Below, in pieces: positions 16,692-24,364 of a stretch of 64,000 bases of DNA. The notes under the pieces were generated by a model, which saw nothing but the letters and a program-made list of their open reading frames with translations, searched no databases and was not told the DNA's origin. Numbering within the stretch: the first letter of the stretch is position 1; each line of letters starts with the position of its first letter. A program made the translations under genes and the position numbers. The DNA is from Streptomyces cavernae (lineage in GTDB: Bacteria > Actinomycetota > Actinomycetes > Streptomycetales > Streptomycetaceae). The DNA is taken from the NCBI RefSeq assembly GCF_004023625.1, contig NZ_ML137713.1, positions 124,001 through 188,000 on the forward strand. The letters run 5' to 3'.

Positions 16692-18044
16692 TCAGGCCGC
16701 GACCTGCTCGCGGCCCACGGTCTTCGGTGCCGGACGCTCACCCAGCGAGTCCGTGGGCACCTTGTGCGTCTCGCGCGCCGTCAGCGCGGCGAGGACCGGC
16801 GGGACGCACAGCGCGGCGGTGAACAGCGCCACCGAGGACCAGTCGTCGCCGCCCGGGCCCGCGATCTGCGCGGCGAAGGTCACCGCGAAACCGGCGACCG
16901 CGAAACCGATCTGGGTGCCGATCGCCATGCCGGACAGCCGGACCCGGGTGGAGAACATCTCGCCGTAGAACGACGGCCAGATGCCGTTCGCGGCGCTGTA
17001 GACGATGCCGAAGGTGGCGACACCCAGTACCAGGATCAGGGGGTACGAGCCGGTGGAGATCGCCCACAGATAGACGAACATCATCGCGGCGCTGCCCGCG
17101 GCGCCGATCAGGAAGACGGGACGGCGGCCGATGCGGTCCGAGAGCGTGGCCCACAGCGGGATGGCGGCCAGGGCGACCAGGTTGGCCAGCGCGCCGACCC
17201 ACAGCATCGACGAGCGGGACAGCCCCACGGAGTCGCTCGTCGCGTAGGCGAGCGCCCACACGGTGAAGATGGTGCTGACCGAGGCGACGAGGGCGCCCGC
17301 GATCACTCTGAGGACGTCCGTCCAGTGCTCGCGCAGCAGCACCGCGAGCGGCAGTTTCGCCACCCCCTCCGTCGCGGCCTGCTGGGTGAAGGCGGGAGTC
17401 TCCTCGAGCGTCCGCCGGATGACGTAGCCGACGACGGCGACCGTGACGCTCAGCCAGAACGGCACCCGCCAGCCCCACGACAGCAGTTGCTCCTCGGGCA
17501 GCGCGGCCACCGGGATGAAGACCAGCGTCGCCAGCAGCTGCCCGGCCTGGGTGCCGTTCAGAGTGAAGCTCGTGTAGTAGCCGCGGCGCCCCGGTGGCGC
17601 GTGCTCCAGCGTCATCGAGTTGGCGCTCGCCTGCTCACCGGCGGCGGAGATGCCCTGGAGCACCCGGCAGATCACCAGCAGGACGGGCGCGAGCGTGCCG
17701 ACCTGGTCGCGGGTCGGCAGACAGCCGATGAGGAACGTCGACAGACCCATCAGCATCAGCGTGAAGACCATGATCTTCTTGCGGCCCAGGCGGTCGCCGA
17801 AGTGACCGAGGAAGAGCGCGCCGACGGGGCGGGCCGCGTAGGCGACACCGAAGGTGGCCAGTGACAGCAGCGTCGCGGTGGCCGGGTCGGACTCGTCGAA
17901 GAAGACCTCGGGGAAGATCAGGGCGGCCGCGCTGCCGTAGATGAAGAAGTCGTAGTACTCCAGGGCGCTGCCGATCCAGGCGGCCAGCGCGGCCTTCCTG
18001 GGCTGGCCCGGCGGGGCGTCGAGGGGTGCGTCGGGGACGGACAC
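16692..18044 (-). CDS. MFS transporter, metabolite:H+ symporter (MHS) family, probable shikimate/dehydroshikimate uptake
   Basis: A 450-aa, 12-transmembrane permease. The start region AALAAWIGSALEYYDFFIYG is diagnostic of the MHS family (ShiA, ProP, CitA relatives). The loop 2-3 motif GHFGDRLGRKK about residues 79-89 is the MFS signature. GTG start with AAGGAG. It points away from the TetR gene and lies in the same block as a shikimate dehydrogenase-like enzyme and a 3-dehydroshikimate dehydratase, so import of quinate, shikimate or dehydroshikimate is the best guess. Its promoter region contains ATTAAC (18148-18153) and GTTAAT (18164-18169) as an inverted pair. Confidence 0.85.
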   Translation of the reverse strand: MSVPDAPLDAPPGQPRKAALAAWIGSALEYYDFFIYGSAAALIFPEVFFDESDPATATLLSLATFGVAYAARPVGALFLGHFGDRLGRKKIMVFTLMLMGLSTFLIGCLPTRDQVGTLAPVLLVICRVLQGISAAGEQASANSMTLEHAPPGRRGYYTSFTLNGTQAGQLLATLVFIPVAALPEEQLLSWGWRVPFWLSVTVAVVGYVIRRTLEETPAFTQQAATEGVAKLPLAVLLREHWTDVLRVIAGALVASVSTIFTVWALAYATSDSVGLSRSSMLWVGALANLVALAAIPLWATLSDRIGRRPVFLIGAAGSAAMMFVYLWAISTGSYPLILVLGVATFGIVYSAANGIWPSFYGEMFSTRVRLSGMAIGTQIGFAVAGFAVTFAAQIAGPGGDDWSSVALFTAALCVPPVLAALTARETHKVPTDSLGERPAPKTVGREQVAA

Positions 18045-18147
18045 GGCGTGCTCCTTCGAGGGGACTCCAAGGTAGGTGGAGTGAGCGGAGGGGAGAAGGG
18101 CCGGATCCCTGGGTGACGGGTCGGCTGCGCCGGGCGCGCCCCGGCTG

Positions 18148-18169
18148 ATTAACCCACTGGATAGTTAAT
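18148..18169. promoter_or_regulatory. Inverted repeat in the MHS transporter promoter
   Basis: ATTAAC and GTTAAT arms with a 10-base spacer lie about 105 bases upstream of the transporter start in an AT-rich patch. It is a candidate operator for a local regulator, possibly the adjacent TetR protein. Confidence 0.35.
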
Positions 18170-18251
18170 AGCGGATTGGGCAGTGATGTTGCGCTCGCGT
18201 TTCCCGGGTGTCAAGAGGTCGCGCGGGAAGGATCTCTGCCGCGGGCCGGAG

Positions 18252-18917
18252 TCAGTCGGCGGAGCGGTCCGCCGTCAGATAGGCGATGACCATGTCGCCC
18301 AGCATGTTCCGGTAGTGCTCGCGCTGGTCCGCGGCGGTCAGATCACGGCCGAAGAGGACACCGAAGGTGTGCCGGTTGGCGACCCTGAAGAAGCAGAAGG
18401 AGCTGATCAGCGCGTGCAGATCCACCGCGTCGACGTGGGCGGTGAACAGCCCCGAGGCGCGGCCGGCCTGAAGGATGCGGCCGGTGACCTCCAGGGCGGG
18501 CGAGCTGATCCTGCCCAACTCCTCGGAGCCGGCGATGTGCTCGGCCTCGTGGATGTTCTCGATGCTCACCAGGCGGATGAAGTCGGGATGCGCCTCGTGG
18601 TGGTCGAAGGTCAGCTCGGTGAGCCGTCGGATCGCCGCGACCGGGTCCAGATGCTCGACGTCCAGGGCCTGCTCGGCCTGCCGGATCACCGAGTACGCCC
18701 GTTCCAGCACGGCCGTGAAGAGCTGTTCCTTGCCGCCGAAGTAGTAGTAGATCATCCGCTTCGTGGTGCGCGTGCGGGCCGCGATCTCGTCCACGCGGGC
18801 ACCGGCGTACCCGGAGCGGGCGAACTCCTCCGTCGCCACGTCGAGGATCTCGGCGCGGGTGCGGGCCGCATCGCGGATGCGGCCGTTGCGGTGGGCCGGT
18901 TCGTCGACGCCGGTCAT
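18252..18917 (-). CDS. TetR/AcrR-family transcriptional regulator
   Basis: A 221-aa regulator. The N-terminal helix-turn-helix is clear at about residues 21-66 (RAEILDVATEEFARSGYAG, then TTKRMIYYYFGGKEQLF), followed by a helical ligand-binding domain. AAGGGA precedes the ATG. It is divergent from the shikimate dehydrogenase/dehydratase operon with only about 150 bases between, and the adjacent transporter lies downstream on the same strand. It is therefore the obvious repressor of this aromatic-precursor catabolic block, with shikimate-pathway intermediates as candidate inducers. Confidence 0.88.
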   Translation of the reverse strand: MTGVDEPAHRNGRIRDAARTRAEILDVATEEFARSGYAGARVDEIAARTRTTKRMIYYYFGGKEQLFTAVLERAYSVIRQAEQALDVEHLDPVAAIRRLTELTFDHHEAHPDFIRLVSIENIHEAEHIAGSEELGRISSPALEVTGRILQAGRASGLFTAHVDAVDLHALISSFCFFRVANRHTFGVLFGRDLTAADQREHYRNMLGDMVIAYLTADRSAD

Positions 18918-19027
18918 CGGGGTCCCTTCGGGCGTGCGGAGGACGACCTGTGCCCGCCGATTCTAGAAGCCCGGAGCGCGCGGCCGGCCCGAGAGGGCTT
19001 CCCAAGGCCCCGCGATACTGCTATCAG

Positions 19028-19049
19028 TAACGTACTAGTTCGTACATTA
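19028..19049. promoter_or_regulatory. Candidate TetR operator
   Basis: TAACGTACTAG followed directly by TTCGTACATTA is an imperfect palindrome (8 of 11 pairs) in the divergent TetR/dehydrogenase promoter, 20 bases before the dehydrogenase start. The placement would block transcription of the catabolic genes. Confidence 0.5.
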
Positions 19050-19069
19050 GTTGTCCCGGGAGGTCCGCG

Positions 19070-19945
19070 GTGGCCAAGGACTCGTATCTCGTCGGCCTGA
19101 TCGGCTCCGGTATCGGTCCGTCGCTCAGCCCGGCGCTGCACGAGCGGGAGGCCGGCCGTCAGGGCCTGCGGTACCTGTACCGGCTCATCGACATCGACAC
19201 CCTCGGCGTCCCACCACGGGCCGTGGGCGACCTGGTACGCGCCGCCCGCGACCTCGGCTTCGACGGACTCAACATCACCCACCCCTGCAAGCAACTCGTC
19301 ATCGAGCACCTGGACGCGCTCGACCCGCAGGCCGAGGCCCTCGGCGCGGTGAACACCGTGGTCTTCGAGGACGGCCGGGCGGTCGGCCACAACACCGACG
19401 TCACCGGCTTCGCCGCCTCCTTCGCCCGCGGACTGCCCGACGCGCCGCTGGAACGAGTCGTGCAACTCGGCGCCGGAGGCGCGGGCGCGGCCGTCGCGCA
19501 CGCCACGCTCACCCTCGGCGCCGGGCACCTCACCGTCGTCGACGCGCTGCCGGACCGGGCCGCCGACCTCGCGGCCGCCCTCAACCGGCGCTTCGGTGCC
19601 GGCCGGGCCGCCGCGACGACCCCGGACACGCTCCCGAAGCTGCTGGTGGAAGCCGACGGCATCGTGCACGCCACCCCCACCGGCATGGCCGCCCACCCCG
19701 GCCTGCCCTTCCCCGCCGAACTGCTCCACGCCGGCCTCTGGGTCGCCGAGGTGGTCTACCGCCCACTGGAGACCGAACTGCTGAGCACCGCCCGCGCGCT
19801 CGGCTGCGCCACGCTCGACGGCGGAGGCATGGCCGTCTTCCAGGCCGCGGACGCGTTCCGGCTCTTCACCGGGCGGGAACCCGACAGCGCGCGCATGCTC
19901 GCCGACATCGCCGACCTGGCGGGCGCCGTCCCGGCTCCGAAGTAG
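19070..19945 (+). CDS. Shikimate/quinate dehydrogenase (AroE family)
   Basis: A 291-aa cytosolic oxidoreductase that interconverts dehydroshikimate and shikimate (or dehydroquinate and quinate) with NAD(P). Visible are the substrate-binding GSGIGPSLSPALHE, the catalytic-lysine motif as NITHPCKQ (usual NVTHPxK), the NTD motif in GHNTDVTGF, and the Rossmann turn QLGAGGAGAAVAHA. GTG start with GGGAGG upstream. It begins an operon with a 3-dehydroshikimate dehydratase, so it works in the catabolic direction rather than as the housekeeping aroE. Confidence 0.88.
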   Translation: MAKDSYLVGLIGSGIGPSLSPALHEREAGRQGLRYLYRLIDIDTLGVPPRAVGDLVRAARDLGFDGLNITHPCKQLVIEHLDALDPQAEALGAVNTVVFEDGRAVGHNTDVTGFAASFARGLPDAPLERVVQLGAGGAGAAVAHATLTLGAGHLTVVDALPDRAADLAAALNRRFGAGRAAATTPDTLPKLLVEADGIVHATPTGMAAHPGLPFPAELLHAGLWVAEVVYRPLETELLSTARALGCATLDGGGMAVFQAADAFRLFTGREPDSARMLADIADLAGAVPAPK

Positions 19946-19984
19946 ACGGCGTTCCGGCGCCGAGGGAAGAAAGAGGTATCGACG

Positions 19985-21784
19985 TTGCGCACGTCCATCG
20001 CCACCGTCTCGCTCAGCGGATCCCTGACCGAGAAACTCACGGCCGCCGCCCGGGCCGGCTTCGACGGCGTCGAGATCTTCGAGAACGACCTGCTCGCCAG
20101 CCCCCTCACCCCCGAGGACATCCGCGCCCGCTGCGCCGACCTCGGCCTGAGCATCGACCTCTACCAGCCCATGCGCGACATCGAGGCCGTGCCCGAAGAA
20201 CGGCTCGTCAGCAATCTGCGCCGCGCACGCCACAAGTTCGAGCTGATGCGCCGACTCGGCGCCGACCTGGTCCTCGTCTGCTCCAGCGTCTCGCCCGAGG
20301 CCGAGGACGACGACGCCCTCGCCGCCGAACAGCTCGCCCGACTGGCCGACCTGGCACAGGACTTCGGAATCCGCGTCGCCTACGAGGCGCTCGCCTGGGG
20401 CAGGCACGTCAGCACCTACGACCACGCCTGGAACATCGTCGAGACCGCCGGCCACCCCGCGCTCGGCACCTGCCTGGACAGCTTCCACATCCTCTCCCGC
20501 GGGTCCGACCCGAAGGGCATCGCGGACATACCCGGCGAGAAGATCTTCTTCCTGCAACTGGCCGACGCCCCGCTCCTGGCCATGGACGTCCTGCAGTGGA
20601 GCCGCCACTACCGCTGCTTCCCCGGACAGGGCGGCTTCGACGTCGCGGGCCTCGTGGGGCAGGTGATCCGCGCCGGATACCAGGGCCCGCTCTCCCTGGA
20701 GGTCTTCAACGACGTCTTCCGGCAGGCCGAGGCGGGCCCCACCGCCGTGGACGCCCGGCGCTCGCTGCTGGTCCTCCAGGAGTCCGTGGGCCTCGCACGG
20801 CCGCCCGAACCCGTCGTCCCGACCGGCATCGCCTTCGCCGAACTCCTCACACCCGACGTCGAGCCGGTCTCCGCCGTCCTCGGCGCGCTCGGCTTCTCCC
20901 GTACGGCCCGGCACCGCAGCAAGCCCGTCGACCTCTGGCAGCAGGGCGAGGCACGCGTCCTGGTGAACACGGGACCGGCGGCCCGCCGCAACGGCACCGC
21001 GCTCGCCGCCATCGGCCTGCGGTCACCGGACCCGGCGGGCGCGGCCCGGCGCGCCGAGGCCCTGCTGGCACCCGTCCTGCCGCGCCGCCGCGCCCCCGAG
21101 GACGCACCGCTGGAGGCGGTGGCCGCACCCGACGGCACGGAGCTCTTCTTCTGCGCCGCCGACGACGATCTCGAACTCCCCAGCTGGACCGGGGACTTCG
21201 AACCGCTCACCGACACGTCCCCGGGCCCCGGCACCCTGCGCATCGACCATCTGGCCCTGACCCAGCCCTGGCACCACTTCGACGAGGCGGCCCTCTTCCA
21301 CCGCACGGTGCTCGGGCTCGACCCGCAGGAGAGCGTCGACGTCGCCGACCCCTACGGACTGTTCCGCAGCCGCGCGGTGACCAACGCCGACGGCAGCGTC
21401 CGTATCGCGCTCTCGGTCGGCCCCGCACCCACCGACGACGAGGTACGCGCCCAGCACATCGCCTTCGGCACCACCGACGTCATCGCCGCGGCCCGCGCCT
21501 TCCGCGAGGCCGGCGGCCGGCTGCTCCCGGTGCCCGCCAACTACCACGACGACCTCGCGGCACAGTTCGAGTTCGCCGACGGTGAGCTCGAGACGTACCG
21601 CGAACTCGGCATCCTCTACGACCGTGACGACACGGGCGCCGCGTTCCGGCACTGCTACACGGAAACCGTCGGCCGCGTCTTCTTCGAGCTCGTCCAACGC
21701 GACGACGGCTACCGCGGTTACGGCGCCCGGAACGCCCCCGTACGGCTGGCGGCCCAGCACGCCGTATCGCGCTATCGGGGGTAA
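19985..21784 (+). CDS. Two-domain 3-dehydroshikimate dehydratase (QuiC1-type: TIM-barrel plus VOC domain)
   Basis: A 599-aa protein. Residues about 1-275 form a sugar-phosphate isomerase/AP-endonuclease-type TIM barrel (TAAARAGFDGVEIFENDLL, CLDSFHILSRGSDPKG, PLSLEVFNDVFRQ), the 3-dehydroshikimate dehydratase part that yields protocatechuate. Residues about 280-595 are two vicinal-oxygen-chelate modules resembling 4-hydroxyphenylpyruvate dioxygenase (IDHLALTQPWHHFDEAALFH, FFELVQRDDGYRGYGARN at the C-terminus). This fusion is the QuiC1 architecture; the VOC part is usually without dioxygenase activity. TTG start with AGAGGT upstream, 40 bases after the dehydrogenase stop. No protocatechuate ring-cleavage genes are in the window. 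Confidence 0.88.
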   Translation: MRTSIATVSLSGSLTEKLTAAARAGFDGVEIFENDLLASPLTPEDIRARCADLGLSIDLYQPMRDIEAVPEERLVSNLRRARHKFELMRRLGADLVLVCSSVSPEAEDDDALAAEQLARLADLAQDFGIRVAYEALAWGRHVSTYDHAWNIVETAGHPALGTCLDSFHILSRGSDPKGIADIPGEKIFFLQLADAPLLAMDVLQWSRHYRCFPGQGGFDVAGLVGQVIRAGYQGPLSLEVFNDVFRQAEAGPTAVDARRSLLVLQESVGLARPPEPVVPTGIAFAELLTPDVEPVSAVLGALGFSRTARHRSKPVDLWQQGEARVLVNTGPAARRNGTALAAIGLRSPDPAGAARRAEALLAPVLPRRRAPEDAPLEAVAAPDGTELFFCAADDDLELPSWTGDFEPLTDTSPGPGTLRIDHLALTQPWHHFDEAALFHRTVLGLDPQESVDVADPYGLFRSRAVTNADGSVRIALSVGPAPTDDEVRAQHIAFGTTDVIAAARAFREAGGRLLPVPANYHDDLAAQFEFADGELETYRELGILYDRDDTGAAFRHCYTETVGRVFFELVQRDDGYRGYGARNAPVRLAAQHAVSRYRG

Positions 21785-21815
21785 GCGCGCCGTACGGCGT
21801 CCCAGGGTGCCGCCG

Positions 21816-22718
21816 TCAACCCTCCCGCGTCTCCACGGCATGCCCCCCGAACTGCTTGCGCAGCGCCGCGACCATCTTCATCTGCGGGGAGTCGTCCTGC
21901 CGGGAGGCGAACCGGGCGAACAGCGCGGCCGTGATCGCCGGCAGCGGGACCGCGTTGTCGATGGCCGCCTCCACCGTCCAGCGACCCTCGCCCGAGTCCT
22001 CCGCGTACCCCCGCAGCTTCTGCAGGTGCTCGTCCTCGTCCAGCGCATTGACGGCGAGGTCCAGCAGCCAGGAACGGATGACCGTGCCGTCCTGCCAGGA
22101 GCGGAACACCTCACGGACGTCGGTCACCGAGTGCACCGCCTCCAGCAGCTCCCAGCCCTCGGCGTAGGCCTGCATCAGGGCGTACTCGATACCGTTGTGG
22201 ACCATCTTGGAGAAGTGCCCGGCGCCGACCGCGCCGGCGTGGACGTAGCCGTACGGGCCCTCCGGTTTGAGCGCGTGGAAGATCGGCTGGAGCCGTGCCA
22301 CGTGCTCCTCGTCGCCGCCCACCATCAGTGCATAGCCGTTCTGCAGCCCCCACACCCCGCCGGAGACGCCCGCGTCGACGAAGCCGATGCCCCTGGCTCC
22401 GAGCTCCTCCGCGTGCTTCTCGTCGTCGGTCCAGCGGGAGTTGCCGCCGTCGACGACGGTGTCCCCGGCCGACAGCAGGTCCCCCAGTTCGTCGATGACG
22501 GACTGGGTCGCCGCGCCTGCCGGGACCATCACCCAGACCACGCGTGGGGCGTCCAGCCGTTCCACGAGTTCGGCGAGGCTGCCCACGTCCGAGACGTCGG
22601 GGTTGCGGTCGTAGCCGATGACGGTGTGCCCGGAGCGGCGGATCCGCTCGCGCATGTTGCCGCCCATCTTGCCGAGACCGATGAGACCCATCTGCATCGC
22701 TGCCATGTCAGCAATCAC
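21816..22718 (-). CDS. gnd: 6-phosphogluconate dehydrogenase, short decarboxylating type
   Basis: An about 300-aa enzyme oxidising 6-phosphogluconate to ribulose 5-phosphate and CO2. It shows the nucleotide-binding GLIGLGKMGGNM, the substrate motif GGNSRWTDDE and the catalytic HNGIEYALMQAYAEG. The length is that of the short NAD-type branch rather than the 470-aa enzyme. The start is uncertain: GTG at 22718 has GGAAG nearby, while ATG codons at 22706 and 22697 give the more usual N-terminus MQMGLIGLG. It shares its strand and block with opcA and a zwf remnant, the typical oxidative pentose-phosphate trio. Confidence 0.88.
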   Translation of the reverse strand: MIADMAAMQMGLIGLGKMGGNMRERIRRSGHTVIGYDRNPDVSDVGSLAELVERLDAPRVVWVMVPAGAATQSVIDELGDLLSAGDTVVDGGNSRWTDDEKHAEELGARGIGFVDAGVSGGVWGLQNGYALMVGGDEEHVARLQPIFHALKPEGPYGYVHAGAVGAGHFSKMVHNGIEYALMQAYAEGWELLEAVHSVTDVREVFRSWQDGTVIRSWLLDLAVNALDEDEHLQKLRGYAEDSGEGRWTVEAAIDNAVPLPAITAALFARFASRQDDSPQMKMVAALRKQFGGHAVETREG

Positions 22719-22838
22719 TTCTCTTCCGATAGGTGCCTGAGCGTGCGGTAGGTGACGACGAGCTCTTCCGTCTTCCGTGCCGGGGCGGGCCGTGGACGCC
22801 GGCCCCCGGGTCAGCGCGGGCGTGACCTGCTTGGCGTG

Positions 22839-23855
22839 TCACTCATGCCCGGCGGCATCCCCGGCGCCGCGTCCGAGACCGCCGTCGGGGCCGCTCCCGG
22901 CGCCATGACCGGAGCCGTCGGCCCCGAAGTGGGCGCTCTCCTCGCGGCCGGCCCCGCGCAGCGCGACCGCGTACATCTCGTCCGCGTCGAGCCGGCGCAG
23001 TTCCTCCGCGATCAGCTCGGAGGTGCTGCGCACCTTCAGCGCGAGGGTGCGCGAGGGCTGGCCGGGCAGTGCCAGCGTGGCCAGCGGGCCCTCGGGACGG
23101 TCGATGATGATCTCGCCCTTCTCGGTGCCGAGCCGGACGCCCGTCACCACCGGTCCGGCGGTGACCACCCGGTCCACCGCAACGCCCAGCCGGACCTCCA
23201 GCCAGCGCGCCAGCAGTTCCGCGCTGGGGTTGTCCGCCTCGCTCTCCACGGCGGCCGACACCACCTTAGTCCGGGCCTGGTCGAGCGCGGCGGCCAGCAT
23301 CGACCGCCACGGGGTGAGCCTGGTCCAGGCGAGGTCGGTGTCACCGGGCGCGTAGGAGGCGACACGCTGCTCCAGCACGTTCAGCGGGTGCTCCACGGCG
23401 TACATGTCGGTGATCCGGCGCTGGGCCAGCGCGCCCAGCGAGTCCTTGGCGGGCACGTCCGGCGAGTCCACCGGCCACCACACGACCACCGGGGCGTCCG
23501 GCAGCAGCAGCGGCAGCACCACTGAGTCGGCGTGCTCGCCGACCTCGCCGTACAACCGCAGCACCACCGTCTCGCCGGTGCCCGCGTCCGCGCCCACCCG
23601 CACCTCCGCGTCCAGCCGGGAGCTCGTGCGGTCGCGGGGGGTGCGCGAGACCCGCCGGATGACGACCAGCGTGCGCGAGGGGTGCTCGTGGGAGGCCTCC
23701 TCGGCCGCCCTGATCGAGTCGTACGCGTTCTCCTCGTCGGTGACGATCACCATCGTCAGGACCATGCCCACGGCGGGGGTGCCGATGGCGCGGCGGCCCT
23801 GTACCAGCGCTTTGTTGATCTTGCTTGCCGTGGTGTCGGTCAGGTCGATCTTCAT
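22839..23855 (-). CDS. opcA: Glucose-6-phosphate dehydrogenase assembly/activator protein OpcA
   Basis: A 338-aa OpcA homologue starting MKIDLTDTTASKINKALVQ. It contains the conserved VWWPVDSPDVPAKDSLGALA and DTDLAWTRLTPWRSMLAAALD segments. OpcA proteins bind and activate G6PDH in actinobacteria and cyanobacteria. The ATG overlaps the stop of the upstream zwf remnant (ATGA), the standard coupling of zwf-opcA. The C-terminus beyond about residue 300 is Gly/Ala/His-rich low complexity. Because the local zwf is only a fragment, this OpcA must serve a G6PDH encoded elsewhere or be on the way to loss. Confidence 0.9.
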   Translation of the reverse strand: MKIDLTDTTASKINKALVQGRRAIGTPAVGMVLTMVIVTDEENAYDSIRAAEEASHEHPSRTLVVIRRVSRTPRDRTSSRLDAEVRVGADAGTGETVVLRLYGEVGEHADSVVLPLLLPDAPVVVWWPVDSPDVPAKDSLGALAQRRITDMYAVEHPLNVLEQRVASYAPGDTDLAWTRLTPWRSMLAAALDQARTKVVSAAVESEADNPSAELLARWLEVRLGVAVDRVVTAGPVVTGVRLGTEKGEIIIDRPEGPLATLALPGQPSRTLALKVRSTSELIAEELRRLDADEMYAVALRGAGREESAHFGADGSGHGAGSGPDGGLGRGAGDAAGHE

Positions 23856-24181
23856 GGCCTGCGCCAGCTCCGTCCGTCTCGTGCGAGCATCTCGTCGGCT
23901 TCTGCGGGACCCCAGGTGCCCGCGGGGTACTTGCGCGGGCCGGCCGTGCCTCTCCCCGTACTCCCCGACCGGGTCGAGGTCCTCCAGGACTCTTCCACCT
24001 CCTGATGACACGGGAACACATTGGAGTCGCCGAGCAGAACGTCCAGGATCAGCTTCTCGTACGCTTCCGGTCCGGACTCGGCGAACGACTCGCCGTACCC
24101 GAAGTCCGTCGTTTCACGTTCCGGATCTTCGCCGAGGTACCGGGCACCGTCGAGCCGAAGCGGACGGTCGTGCTTGCTCAT
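23852..24181 (-). pseudogene. zwf: 3' remnant of zwf (glucose-6-phosphate dehydrogenase) with compensating frameshifts
   Basis: Only 109 codons remain of a normally about 500-aa enzyme. The start MSKHDRPLRLDGARYLGED is probably fortuitous. From FGYGESFAESGPEAYEKLI through NVFPCHQEVEESW the C-terminal G6PDH sequence is clear, and it ends YPAGTWGPAEADEMLARDG. Between these blocks the open frame reads RTSTRSGSTGRGTAGPRK, but the neighbouring frame reads the expected VLEDLDPVGEYGERHGRPAQ. A small deletion followed by an extra base therefore shifted and restored the frame. The NADP-binding and catalytic His regions are missing. The remnant keeps the overlap with opcA. Confidence 0.85.
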
Positions 24182-24302
24182 ACCGCGCCCCCGAAGGGAC
24201 GATTTTGTGCTTCGGTCACCGTGATCGTCTTCCCTGCTGCGCCGTGGCGACTTCCCCGAGTACCCAGAGCTGCGCGGTTCTACTTTCGGAGACGGCGAAG
24301 AA

Positions 24303-24331
24303 GCGGGGACGCGGTCCTGCCGCGTCCCCGC
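24303..24331. terminator. Perfect 12-bp hairpin terminator of the GH16 gene
   Basis: GCGGGGACGCGG (24303-24314) and CCGCGTCCCCGC (24320-24331) pair perfectly with a TCCTG loop, 34 bases beyond the GH16 stop on the reverse strand. Confidence 0.85.
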
Positions 24332-24364
24332 CTCAGTGGCTCAGTTGCTCGTGCCGCCGCGAGC

